From positions 62,001-126,000 of the forward strand of contig CAYGSJ010000003.1 in NCBI GenBank assembly GCA_964352665.1: a stretch of DNA of 64,000 bases. The letters are read 5' to 3'. Positions within the stretch are counted from its first letter, which is position 1. The number at the start of each line of letters is the position of its first letter. This DNA is from UBA1672 sp964352665. Lineage in GTDB: Bacteria; Pseudomonadota; Alphaproteobacteria; Micavibrionales; Micavibrionaceae. The position numbers and the translations under genes are program-made. This document shows positions 1 to 7,682 of the stretch, one piece after another. The notes beneath the pieces were generated by a model. The model was not told where the DNA came from. It made no database searches and worked only from the letters and a program-made list of their open reading frames with translations.

Positions 1-139
1 GATCCGGTGATTCTGGATTAAAAAACGAAAATTCAACCTCTATCCCCGATTTGGCCTCAATGCCTGAGCCTGCATAAACAGGGAAAACATCTTCTACGGT
101 TTCGATTTTGGTGAAATCGTCTGATTTAACATCTGACAT
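1..139 (-). CDS. N-terminal fragment of an unidentified protein, cut by the window edge
   Basis: An open frame runs leftward from an ATG at 139 off the window, giving 46 codons that begin MSDVKSDDFTKIETVEDVFP. A strong AGAGGGG Shine-Dalgarno lies just upstream, so the start is well supported. It is the third gene of a leftward operon behind the 1391-2287 and 227-1369 genes. The stretch GIEVEFSFFN loosely resembles the N-terminal strand of glutamate-cysteine-ligase-type enzymes, but this is far too short to assign. The function is unknown. Its main value is that it extends the putative SAM-riboswitch operon beyond the window. Confidence 0.6.
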   Translation of the reverse strand, partial: MSDVKSDDFTKIETVEDVFPVYAGSGIEAKSGIEVEFSFFNPESPD

Positions 140-226
140 GGATTGTACCCCTCTTCTGAATACTAAGAAAACACTATATCTGGATATTATTCTCTTTACA
201 AACGAAGAGGGTTACAAAAATATATG

Positions 227-1369
227 TCACCCTGTGCCTTCCGGACCGGTCAACACGTGCTCCTGCGGTTCCTCATCGGGTGTTGGGACGTTCTGATTCG
301 CTACTTTCGGCTCAATAAGGACCTGAACGCCCTCCTTCAAATCCTGATCCGTAAGCCCCAAATCCTCTCTTAGACTACGCCCGATAATGGCAATTTGTAG
401 AAAACGGTGATCTTTTTTCGCAGAATCTGCAAATGCACCTGAAGATCCTGTCGAAATGCTCCGCACCTCGGACCCGCGATCAAACATATTCTGACCAATC
501 ACACCTTCAAATTGTTGCCCTTTAATACGGATGTTTAAAGTCTGCCCTAGCCATCCTTCCGGAACATCACTCACTGAAAGATTAAGCTTTAAATTCCCAT
601 GCACATCAACACGCGCAATCACGACCTGCCCAGATAAATCGGGAATAGACTCCAGATCAAGTACGGCCTGTGTGTCAATAAATCCGAGATTGGAAAGAAA
701 TTCACGGCGCTCTTCCACGCTCAAATTTCCTTTCCAGCCATCTGCCTGCTGCGCAAGGTTATAGGCCAGTAATTCCGAATACCACGGAAAGAAATCACGC
801 GAGCGAAACTGGCTTCCTTCCGTTTGTACATTCACATGATAAATCTCCAGATTTCCGTCTTCAACCAAATCACGGAAAAAAGTAAAACTATGCGGACTAA
901 CACCGGAAACCACGGCGCCATTGGGCAACATTGCAACGTAGACTTCCTCGCCTTTATTGTTGCCCTCAACCCCCCTTTGCTCAAGACGCGGCGCACAGTT
1001 CACAAAAAACGTATTGCCCGCTCCTGTAATGCGATAACGCGATAACTGCGCCAGATCAAAGCCTGCCGCGCGCCAATCTTGTGCAGGAACATCATGGTAT
1101 ATCCGTGTTGGTGGTGTGTTCGCGCTTAGGGTCGTTATAATACGTTGAATGTCCGCGCGATTAACTTCAATCTCTGCAATCGCAAGGTCCGCTACCCCGC
1201 CATTGTCACTGATATAGGTTGATGTCACTGGTGACCACCCGTGAACAGTTGCGGCCGCCTTAAAGGCTGCGCCCAGACCAGCCTCATCATAACGTCTCTT
1301 TAACTCTTCGATTAAATCAACACCGATAAAATCGGGATTTGGTAGTTTTCCTGTTTCTGTAATACTCAT
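227..1369 (-). CDS. Divergent SAM hydroxide adenosyltransferase (DUF62/SAM-HAT)-like protein
   Basis: This 380-residue protein can be matched by eye, in order, to both domains of the SAM hydroxide adenosyltransferase family, which cleaves S-adenosylmethionine to adenosine and methionine. Matching blocks are SDNGG (family TDFG), HDVPAQDWRAAGFDLA (family THEV-PQDIR-GAF-L), MLPNGAVVSG (family GPDNGLLS), FRSRDFF (family FHGRD-F), GQVVIARVDVHGNLKLN (family GEV-YVD-FGNL-TN) and FLQIAIIGRS near the C-terminus. The family's Asp-Arg-His triad, as I recall it, is not kept: VVDPGVG is replaced by VNCAPRL, and the His of HGRD is Arg-Ser. The active site therefore probably differs or is dead. It is about 100 residues longer than typical members, mainly at the N-terminus. 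It is the second gene of the operon, 21 bp after the oxygenase-like gene. Confidence 0.68.
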   Translation of the reverse strand: MSITETGKLPNPDFIGVDLIEELKRRYDEAGLGAAFKAAATVHGWSPVTSTYISDNGGVADLAIAEIEVNRADIQRIITTLSANTPPTRIYHDVPAQDWRAAGFDLAQLSRYRITGAGNTFFVNCAPRLEQRGVEGNNKGEEVYVAMLPNGAVVSGVSPHSFTFFRDLVEDGNLEIYHVNVQTEGSQFRSRDFFPWYSELLAYNLAQQADGWKGNLSVEERREFLSNLGFIDTQAVLDLESIPDLSGQVVIARVDVHGNLKLNLSVSDVPEGWLGQTLNIRIKGQQFEGVIGQNMFDRGSEVRSISTGSSGAFADSAKKDHRFLQIAIIGRSLREDLGLTDQDLKEGVQVLIEPKVANQNVPTPDEEPQEHVLTGPEGTG

Positions 1370-1390
1370 AACTTCAACCCCTCTTATTTC

Positions 1391-2287
1391 TTAATGTGCA
1401 CAATCCAGACCGACATAATCAATCAGGGTTTGCGGCTCAGCCAATGGCTGCGTACTTCTATCGCGCTTTAAAATCCTCTCGGCCGCCGTCTTGAACCGTG
1501 TAAACAATGGATCGTCCTCACCAACGTAAACCGAATTTTCGCTACGCGCGGGCCGTCCTCTTCCCATTTTTGGCATTTCAATATTAACAATAACAGCGCC
1601 CCATTCACGTCGGAGTATTTCTTCTCCCGTATTTTGTCTGGAACGGTGCAAAATTTCTGCACCAATACGCATGACGCTGCCGTCCGGTGCGCTCAACTCC
1701 GTCGTTCTTATATCACTTCCGCTATGTGTAAATAATTTCACATCGGTTCCCAAGCGATTCCCGAACAAATAGACCGCATCAATATTTTCACCATTACACC
1801 TATGGTCGTGCCAATCTGTGAAATGAGGGCGGTGAAACTCTCCGGGCTCAATATCCGTACGCTGGATAACAAAAGACAGGTTTGCATTTCTAAAGCCCTC
1901 CGCACCTAACAACTGAAGGGCATCTTTTGCGGCAATACTGATGCGGGGAAGTGCAAAATCAAAAACATCGGGCAAGCAAATATGCATATCGCCTGGTTTT
2001 TTAATATCAAAACCATTACTGGTAATATCAGGCAACCCGCTTTGCTTCTCCGGCCTATATCGCGCGATAATACGGGGCTCCGCTATGTCCGCGCGTCTTT
2101 CCGCTGCTGACTTGGACTCATCTTCATACCTAAATCCCAAACGCCAGTCATACGCCCCGACATAATCTTCGCCTGTATCAGGAGAAAGGGCAGCGGCCGA
2201 TTTTGTAAAATCCAGAACAAGCCCGCGATTACTCGGATGCTCTCTGAAATACGCTGTGCTGAGTGGTGTTACTTTTGCTTTACTCAT
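1391..2287 (-). CDS. Uncharacterised protein, possibly a 2-oxoglutarate/Fe(II) oxygenase-like beta-helix protein
   Basis: A 298-residue soluble protein without a signal peptide. The central part has a His-rich stretch (HFTDWHDH, about residues 155-162), then strand-rich sequence and ILHRS followed by RREWGAVIV. That spacing recalls the metal ligands and the 2-oxoglutarate-binding Arg of double-stranded beta-helix oxygenases. The match is only by eye, and the exact HxD motif is not clear. It is the first gene of the operon behind the TTGACA promoter and SAM-type riboswitch, with about 126 nt between the aptamer and this ATG. A role linked to SAM or methionine metabolism is inference from that context. 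Confidence 0.5.
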   Translation of the reverse strand: MSKAKVTPLSTAYFREHPSNRGLVLDFTKSAAALSPDTGEDYVGAYDWRLGFRYEDESKSAAERRADIAEPRIIARYRPEKQSGLPDITSNGFDIKKPGDMHICLPDVFDFALPRISIAAKDALQLLGAEGFRNANLSFVIQRTDIEPGEFHRPHFTDWHDHRCNGENIDAVYLFGNRLGTDVKLFTHSGSDIRTTELSAPDGSVMRIGAEILHRSRQNTGEEILRREWGAVIVNIEMPKMGRGRPARSENSVYVGEDDPLFTRFKTAAERILKRDRSTQPLAEPQTLIDYVGLDCAH

Positions 2288-2368
2288 TAATCCAACCCAC
2301 GCACGCTCAAGGCATGCTTAACAAAATTTCATTTTCGGGGGATGAGTCAGTTTTCAAGACACACAATC

Positions 2369-2400
2369 CCGCCGGTTCCTAAGTCGGATACCACAGGCGG
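2369..2400 (-). promoter_or_regulatory. GC-rich hairpin between riboswitch and first gene
   Basis: Reading leftward, CCGCC at 2400-2396 pairs with GGCGG at 2373-2369. Inside, GGT-A-TCC pairs with GGA-ACC, with small bulges around a GACTTA loop. No T-run follows, so a classical intrinsic terminator is unlikely. It could be an expression-platform stem coupled to the aptamer just upstream (2414-2463), or a second structured module. Confidence 0.35.
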
Positions 2401-2413
2401 AATGTCGCTGTGG

Positions 2414-2463
2414 CGCTTTAGCTTTTGTAACGCGGTGCAAGCTGATCCTTCAAATGCCGCGAC
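2414..2463 (-). promoter_or_regulatory. SAM-II/SAM-V class riboswitch aptamer
   Basis: On the minus strand the RNA has P1 arms CGCGG (2461-2457) and CCGCG (2435-2431), loop element CAUUUGA (2456-2450), CUUGCA (2441-2436) and, after a UUACAAAA linker, the pseudoknot strand GCUAAAGC (2422-2415). P1, AUUUG, CUUGCA and GCUAAA are the hallmark conserved elements of the SAM-II/SAM-V pseudoknot fold common in Alphaproteobacteria. It starts about 10-15 nt after the predicted transcription start of the 2482-2511 promoter. It should control the 1391-2287, 227-1369 and 1-139 genes. The identification rests on recalled consensus and not on a covariance search. Confidence 0.78.
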
Positions 2464-2481
2464 TGAATAAACAGTACTCTT

Positions 2482-2511
2482 GTTATAATATTGCTGAATT
2501 CGTACTGTCAA
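2482..2511 (-). promoter_or_regulatory. Sigma-70-type promoter of the SAM-riboswitch operon
   Basis: On the minus strand a perfect TTGACA lies at 2511-2506, followed by an 18-bp spacer and TATAAC at 2487-2482. Transcription would start near 2475, a few bases before the riboswitch aptamer, giving a leader of roughly 190 nt. Confidence 0.7.
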
Positions 2512-2542
2512 CAAAAAATAATTTCGTTTTTACTTCAATATC

Positions 2543-3043
2543 TTATCGACGCAGATGTAAACCGATTTGCAGCTCTATTTGTCTTGCCAGCTCATTGAGC
2601 GCGTTTTCCCGGGTGTTTTGCTCGGATACGCGTGTTGCAAACTCACTGGTTAAAACGTTGTAACTTGAAACCGCGTGTAACTTCCTAGTCAAAACCACTT
2701 CGCCGGAATTCAAGTCCTTTAAAGTCATTGCGGTTTTAAGTTGCAGCTGTGCCCGCGTAGCGTCAGAGCTTTTCGTAATATCCAAATCAACAGTACCCTC
2801 TTGTATCGGAGCGACAGTTAAAAGATAGCTATGTGTCGCAGGACGTCCATTACGATAAAAGCGATCAATCAGCAAATTACGGAGATATTGCCCCTCCCTG
2901 TCCGGGATATTTGCAATATCGATCTGCGCCAGCGCGCTTTGTATATTTTCATTACGCCCACCAACCCCGTTTCCGTACATAGGCTCAAACCCGCACGCAG
3001 AAACAACTACGGTAAGAAATATAGCCAATAATATCCGTTTCAT
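2543..3043 (-). CDS. lptE: LPS-assembly lipoprotein LptE
   Basis: LptE is the outer-membrane lipoprotein that plugs the LptD barrel during lipopolysaccharide export. The 166-residue product opens with MKRILLAIFLTVVVSACGFE, a lipoprotein signal peptide with lipobox VSAC and Cys17. The CGFEPMYG start and the C-terminal ELARQIELQIGLHLRR are typical of alphaproteobacterial LptE. It starts 18 bp after leuS in the same direction, the usual leuS-lptE order. The holA gene that commonly follows is absent here; the SAM-riboswitch operon comes next instead. Confidence 0.92.
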   Translation of the reverse strand: MKRILLAIFLTVVVSACGFEPMYGNGVGGRNENIQSALAQIDIANIPDREGQYLRNLLIDRFYRNGRPATHSYLLTVAPIQEGTVDLDITKSSDATRAQLQLKTAMTLKDLNSGEVVLTRKLHAVSSYNVLTSEFATRVSEQNTRENALNELARQIELQIGLHLRR

Positions 3044-3061
3044 AATTCCTCCTAAAAGTGG

Positions 3062-5626
3062 TTATCCAACCACAACATTCACAATACGGCCGGGCACAAA
3101 AATAAATTTCCGCACAGCCTTTCCTTCTATTGCACGCTTCACACCCTCTTCTGCCAAGGCAATTTCTTCCGCTTGTTTTTGGTCAGCATTGGCCGGCAAA
3201 GTGATCGTAGCCCGCACTTTTCCATTAACTTGAACGCCTATGGTCACAGTATCGGATACCAAAAGACTTTCATCACAAACCGGCCAGGATTCTTTAACCA
3301 GCATTGTATCATGCCCCATCAAAGACCATAATTCTTCTGCCAAATGTGGCATAATCGGGTTCATCATAATCACAAACGCGTTCACAGCCTCGCTCAAGGC
3401 AAATTCATCGCCTGCATTTTCCGGCTTGAATGCGGTAAGACCATTATAAAACTCGCGAAGCAAGGCAACGGCCTTATTCATGGCAAAAGCTTCTATACTA
3501 TCTCCAACCCCTTTTATTGATTTATGGGTCAGGCGACGCAATTCTTTGGCGTTTTCGCCGCAAGCCTGCTCGTCACCATCTTTACAGGCTATATCGCTTA
3601 AAGTCGTATAAACACGGTTTACAAAGCGCCAAGCTCCTTCAATCCCGCCTTCCGTCCATTCCAGATCACGTTCTGGCGGAGAATCCGACAATATGAATAA
3701 ACGGGCCGCATCCGCACCATATGTATCCAGAATTTCTTCCGGATCAATGACATTTTTCTTGGATTTCGACATTTTTATAACCGGGCCTACAATCACCGGT
3801 TTCCCAGTCTTTTCGTGTTTCCATTGGCCGTTTTTGTCCTTTAATGCTTCTGTCGGGAAAATCCATTTCCCGTCTTCATCCTTATAAGTCTCGTGCGTTA
3901 CCATTCCTTGTGTAAACAACCCGTTAAACGGCTCGTCACAATCAATGAATCCGCAATCACGCATGGCTTTGGTAAAGAAACGGGCATAAAGCAGGTGTAA
4001 AACCGCATGTTCCACGCCGCCAATATACTGATCGACGCCATTTGGCATCCAATAAGAGGCTTTGGCCTTATCCACGGGCAGTTTTTCGTTTCCGGGGTCA
4101 CAATAACGGATTTGATACCAGCTACTCTCGAAAAACGTATCAAATGTATCTGTTTCACGTGTCGCCGCCTTGCCACAGGACGGACAATCTACATTTTTCC
4201 ATGTTGGATGATGCGCGAGAGGGTTTCCGGGTTTGTCAAAACTCACATCATCGGGCAGGGAAACCGGTAAATCCTGATCCGGCACCGGCACAGCGCCGCA
4301 ATCCTCGCAATAGATAACGGGAATAGGGCACCCCCAATAACGTTGACGGCTCACACCCCAGTCACGTAAACGGTACTGGGTCACAGCAACGCCTTGTTTT
4401 TCTTTCTCGAAATGACGAATAACGGCGGTTTTTGCCTCTTCAACACTCATTCCGTTCATAAAACCGGATTGATAATGCTTACCCGGCCCGATATAAGCCT
4501 CTTGCCCTATTTTAAACGTCTTGGGATCTTCACCTTCAGGTAAAACCACAGGAATAACATCCAATCCGTATTTATAGGCAAACTCCAAATCACGCTGATC
4601 ATGCGCCGGACAGCCAAATACCGCGCCCGTCCCATAGTCCATTAATACAAAATTCCCGATATACACAGGAAGGGTCTTGTCCGGAATAAGGGGGTGCTGC
4701 ACAGAAACACCTGTATCAAACCCTTTTTTCTCGGCCTGTTCGATGGCCGCTTCCGATGTACCAACAGACTGGCATTCCCTGATAAAATCATCATATCCCG
4801 GTTTATCAGCTGCCAAAACCTCGCTCATAGGGTGGTCGGGCGCAATGGCCAGAAACGTGGCGCCGAACATCGTATCCGGACGGGTTGAAAAACACTCAAT
4901 CGCGCCATCTAAACCGGCAAGATCAAAACGCACACGCACACCGGTTGATTTCCCGATCCAGTTTTCCTGCATAATCCGTACTTTTTCAGGCCAACGCGGT
5001 AAATCATCCAGACATCCAAGCAGTTCTTCTGCATAGTCTGTGATTTTTAAAAACCACTGGTTCAGCTTCTTACGCTCGACGGGGGCGCCTGTGCGCCACC
5101 CTTTACCGTCAATGACCTGCTCATTGGCAAGCACTGTATTATCTACAGGGTCCCAATTCACCACTGATTCTTTGCGGTATGCGATGCCTTTTTCAAGAAA
5201 CTTCAGAAACATGCGCTGTTCATGCACATAATACTCGGCATCACAGGTCGCAAACTCTCTGGACCAATCCAGCGACAACCCCATGGATTGCAGTTGCGTG
5301 CGCATGGACGCGATATTCTCATATGTCCATTTTTTTGGGTGTTCGCCACGTTCTATTGCTGCATTTTCTGCCGGCAGACCGAAAGCATCCCATCCCATAG
5401 GGTGCAACACATTAAAGCCTTTGGCCGCGCGATAACGTGAAACAACGTCTCCAAGTGTATAATTACGCACATGTCCGACATGAATCCGCCCCGAAGGGTA
5501 GGGGAACATCTCCATAACATAGTATTTTGGCCTGGAATCATCCTCGGATACGGCAAAACTTTCCGTTTGTGCCCATTTATCCCGCCATTTCTGCTCGGTT
5601 TTCTTGATATTATAACGTTCTGACAT
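3062..5626 (-). CDS. leuS: Leucyl-tRNA synthetase
   Basis: Charges tRNA-Leu with leucine in the cytoplasm. The 854-residue class I synthetase has the HIGH signature as HVGH at residues 49-52 (PYPSGRIHVGHVRN), an inserted CP1 editing domain with the TRPDTMFGATF threonine-rich motif, and KMSKSKKN at about 617-624. A zinc-type Cys cluster (CEDCG and CPSCG) lies in the middle. The C-terminal anticodon and tail domains are present, so the gene is full length. It sits between the DUF3576 lipoprotein gene (15-bp gap) and lptE, the common alphaproteobacterial arrangement. Confidence 0.98.
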   Translation of the reverse strand: MSERYNIKKTEQKWRDKWAQTESFAVSEDDSRPKYYVMEMFPYPSGRIHVGHVRNYTLGDVVSRYRAAKGFNVLHPMGWDAFGLPAENAAIERGEHPKKWTYENIASMRTQLQSMGLSLDWSREFATCDAEYYVHEQRMFLKFLEKGIAYRKESVVNWDPVDNTVLANEQVIDGKGWRTGAPVERKKLNQWFLKITDYAEELLGCLDDLPRWPEKVRIMQENWIGKSTGVRVRFDLAGLDGAIECFSTRPDTMFGATFLAIAPDHPMSEVLAADKPGYDDFIRECQSVGTSEAAIEQAEKKGFDTGVSVQHPLIPDKTLPVYIGNFVLMDYGTGAVFGCPAHDQRDLEFAYKYGLDVIPVVLPEGEDPKTFKIGQEAYIGPGKHYQSGFMNGMSVEEAKTAVIRHFEKEKQGVAVTQYRLRDWGVSRQRYWGCPIPVIYCEDCGAVPVPDQDLPVSLPDDVSFDKPGNPLAHHPTWKNVDCPSCGKAATRETDTFDTFFESSWYQIRYCDPGNEKLPVDKAKASYWMPNGVDQYIGGVEHAVLHLLYARFFTKAMRDCGFIDCDEPFNGLFTQGMVTHETYKDEDGKWIFPTEALKDKNGQWKHEKTGKPVIVGPVIKMSKSKKNVIDPEEILDTYGADAARLFILSDSPPERDLEWTEGGIEGAWRFVNRVYTTLSDIACKDGDEQACGENAKELRRLTHKSIKGVGDSIEAFAMNKAVALLREFYNGLTAFKPENAGDEFALSEAVNAFVIMMNPIMPHLAEELWSLMGHDTMLVKESWPVCDESLLVSDTVTIGVQVNGKVRATITLPANADQKQAEEIALAEEGVKRAIEGKAVRKFIFVPGRIVNVVVG

Positions 5627-5640
5627 TACGCTTTTTCGCC

Positions 5641-6192
5641 TTACTCTTCATCGGCTAAATGCGCAATACGCAACTGACGGGCTCTGGTCAGAATGGTATC
5701 TTCCAGCTTACGTCCTGTCTCCTCGGCCACTTCCGCATCGCGCCACTGGCCGCCCTTCATAACCTGACGGAAAGTACGCACACGGATACCATCGGACTTT
5801 AATTCACGGCCCATGATAAAGGCGTTAATTTTTACACGCTCATTCGGTGTTTCCGCATCTGTATACCAATCGGTCAAAACGACACCACCAAAAGGGTCTG
5901 CGCTGGCCAAAGGCATAAAAGAAACAGTGTCAAGCGTCGCACGCCAAAGAAAACTGTTAACGCCAATACCGTTATCCTCTGTTTTCTTGTCTTTTTTACC
6001 AAAGCCACCTAAACCGCCTTCACCGAAAACGCTTTGTTTTTCGCCATAAATACTGTCGTCACCACCTGTGATATTGCGATCCAGCCCCGAAGGATACTTT
6101 GCTTCGCCCTTTATCCCCCCGCAACCAGTCAAGGACAGCATTACGCTGCCTAGAATAATCGTCGCAAATTTCATGTTATTGTTCTTTTTCAT
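5641..6192 (-). CDS. DUF3576-family lipoprotein
   Basis: A predicted lipoprotein of 183 residues from the ATG at 6192. This start was chosen because AGGA lies about 8 nt upstream and because it gives a normal signal peptide ending in LSLTGC; the open frame reaches 6264 but that adds a basic, non-signal extension. The mature part begins after a glycine/lysine-rich linker. It then carries the region found beside leuS across Alphaproteobacteria (NSFLWRATLDTVSFMPLASA, then DWYTD), ending in a helical ILTRARQLRIAHL. Its role is unknown, probably in envelope biogenesis given the leuS-lptE neighbours. Confidence 0.85.
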   Translation of the reverse strand: MKKNNNMKFATIILGSVMLSLTGCGGIKGEAKYPSGLDRNITGGDDSIYGEKQSVFGEGGLGGFGKKDKKTEDNGIGVNSFLWRATLDTVSFMPLASADPFGGVVLTDWYTDAETPNERVKINAFIMGRELKSDGIRVRTFRQVMKGGQWRDAEVAEETGRKLEDTILTRARQLRIAHLADEE

Positions 6193-6326
6193 GCGCATTT
6201 TCCTGAATTTTTGATTATGCTGCTTTTTAACACGCTGGATTTGTCGCGACAAGAGCGTTTTCAAACATAACCAAGGCTTTCAACAAAGTTAGCAAAACTT
6301 AGCGTTAGCAACCACCTCTCTTCCCG

Positions 6327-6517
6327 TGTTGCAAAAATACAACGCTTCCAAAAAATGTTGCAAAAAGTACACAAAAACGCGTTGACGCTGACTCGTTAAA
6401 ATGGCGTAATGCAATTGCTCGCTCGTACTGAGTGTGCATTCTACTTTAACTGTAATCTCACTAGAGATTAAACTTTTAACTATAATCGCGCTCTCTACAA
6501 ATTGTGTGATTGGAGGA
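6327..6517 (+). promoter_or_regulatory. Porin promoter region with direct and inverted repeats
   Basis: This covers most of the 332-bp gap before the porin. It holds TGTTGCAAAAA twice (6327-6337, 6356-6366); a possible promoter TTGACG (6382-6387)-17 bp-CGTAAT (6405-6410); TTTAACTRTAATC twice, 30 bp apart (6445-6457, 6475-6487), the second containing a perfect TATAAT at 6481-6486; and an inverted repeat TAATCTC-ACTA-GAGATTA (6453-6470) where the -35 box of that promoter should be. The absence of a good -35 under the palindrome suggests control by a bound factor. Shine-Dalgarno GGAGGA is at 6512-6517. Confidence 0.6.
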
Positions 6518-6524
6518 AACTAAA

Positions 6525-7592
6525 ATGAAAAAACTTTTACTAGCAAGCGTTGCAGTTAGTGGTTTGGCTTTGGCCGCTGCTCCTGTACATGCGGATGTAG
6601 AACTTGAAGTAGGTGGCTACTTTAAGGGTTACGGCGTATTCGTAGATCAAGACGAAACAACAGGTACAGAAGCTGTTGGTTTCGACTTTGTTCGTGACAC
6701 AGAAATCCACATTGGTGGCGAAACTACTCTAGACAACGGCCTGACAATCGGTGCCCATTTCGAAATGGATGCTGACCAAGCTGATGCTTTTGGTGTTGAC
6801 GAGTCATACCTATATTTCTCAGGTGACTGGGGACGTGTAAACTTCGGTGGTGAAGACGGTGCTGATTACCTTCTACAGGTTGCTGCTCCTTCTGCCGACT
6901 CTAACCTAGACGGTATTCGTCAGTATGTTCAGCCTTTCGCTGCAACAGGTCTTGGTGCAGTAACACTAGACTATGACCATAACCTAGCAGGTAAGAACGA
7001 CAAGTTGACATACCTATCACCAATCTTCAGTGGCTTCCAGTTCGGTGCTTCTATGACGCCTGATAACTCAGGTGCTTCAAGCGCACTTGGTGGTGTAGAC
7101 ACAGACACAGATGCTGCTGGTACAATCCAGGAAGTATACGAACTTGCTCTTCGCTACGAAGGTCAGTTTGACAATGTCGGTGTTATCGCTGGTGCTGGTT
7201 ACTCACTTGGTTCAGAAGAAGGTTCATCAGCAACAACTGATGACCGTACTGTATGGAACGCAGGTCTAGACCTGGATGTCGGACCATTCGGTATCGGTGC
7301 TGTTTATATGACAGATGACCAAGGTCTTGACGGTACAGCTGAAGCTGATGTTGACACATGGGTTCTTGGTGTTGACTACACAACAGGCGCCTTCAAGCTA
7401 GGTGCTTCATACTTCAACCAAGACACAGACAATGGTGTTGAGTACGACCGTTACACAGTTGGTGTTAACTATTCATACGGCCCAGGCATGTCCTTCCGTG
7501 GTTCAGTTCAGCATCTAGAGCGTGACAATGTTGCACCAACAGCTGACACAGATGGTACAGCTGTACTTCTAGGTACACAAGTTAACTTCTAA
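6525..7592 (+). CDS. Outer-membrane porin
   Basis: A 355-residue beta-barrel porin for passive uptake of small solutes. The ATG at 6525 follows GGAGGA by 7 nt; an in-frame TTG at 6510 lies within the ribosome-binding region and is rejected. The signal peptide MKKLLLASVAVSGLALAAAP ends near VHA/DV. The mature protein alternates beta strands and acidic loops (many Asp, Gly, Thr) and ends in the C-terminal Phe (LLGTQVNF) recognised by the Bam machinery. Codon use is unusually uniform (GGT, GCT, CTA, TTC), as in very highly expressed genes. A rho-independent terminator follows directly, so it is monocistronic. Confidence 0.9.
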   Translation: MKKLLLASVAVSGLALAAAPVHADVELEVGGYFKGYGVFVDQDETTGTEAVGFDFVRDTEIHIGGETTLDNGLTIGAHFEMDADQADAFGVDESYLYFSGDWGRVNFGGEDGADYLLQVAAPSADSNLDGIRQYVQPFAATGLGAVTLDYDHNLAGKNDKLTYLSPIFSGFQFGASMTPDNSGASSALGGVDTDTDAAGTIQEVYELALRYEGQFDNVGVIAGAGYSLGSEEGSSATTDDRTVWNAGLDLDVGPFGIGAVYMTDDQGLDGTAEADVDTWVLGVDYTTGAFKLGASYFNQDTDNGVEYDRYTVGVNYSYGPGMSFRGSVQHLERDNVAPTADTDGTAVLLGTQVNF

Positions 7593-7615
7593 TCGAAGCT
7601 AACCATACAGATTTT

Positions 7616-7645
7616 GAAGGGGCGCTACGGCGCCCTTTCTTTTTG
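7616..7645 (+). terminator. Rho-independent terminator of the porin gene
   Basis: GGGCGC-TACG-GCGCCC with flanking A-T pairs, followed by TTTCTTTTT. The loop is a stable UACG tetraloop. It lies 25 bp after the porin stop codon. Confidence 0.9.
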
Positions 7646-7682
7646 CCTTGAACAATTACAAACGCTCTCATAGTGTGTGCTT

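Noticed and set aside
2345..2529. Open frame across the SAM-riboswitch leader ending in a Cys-Leu-Glu-Asn codon run
   Set aside because: No ATG with a ribosome-binding site, it overlaps the promoter, and the structured RNA explains the conservation-like signal better.
4057..4075. DnaA-box-like TTATCCACG inside leuS
   Set aside because: Single copy in a coding region far from the origin interval; expected by chance in 64 kb.
6510..6524. TTG start giving five extra residues on the porin
   Set aside because: Those codons include the GGAGGA ribosome-binding site, and the ATG at 6525 gives a normal signal peptide.
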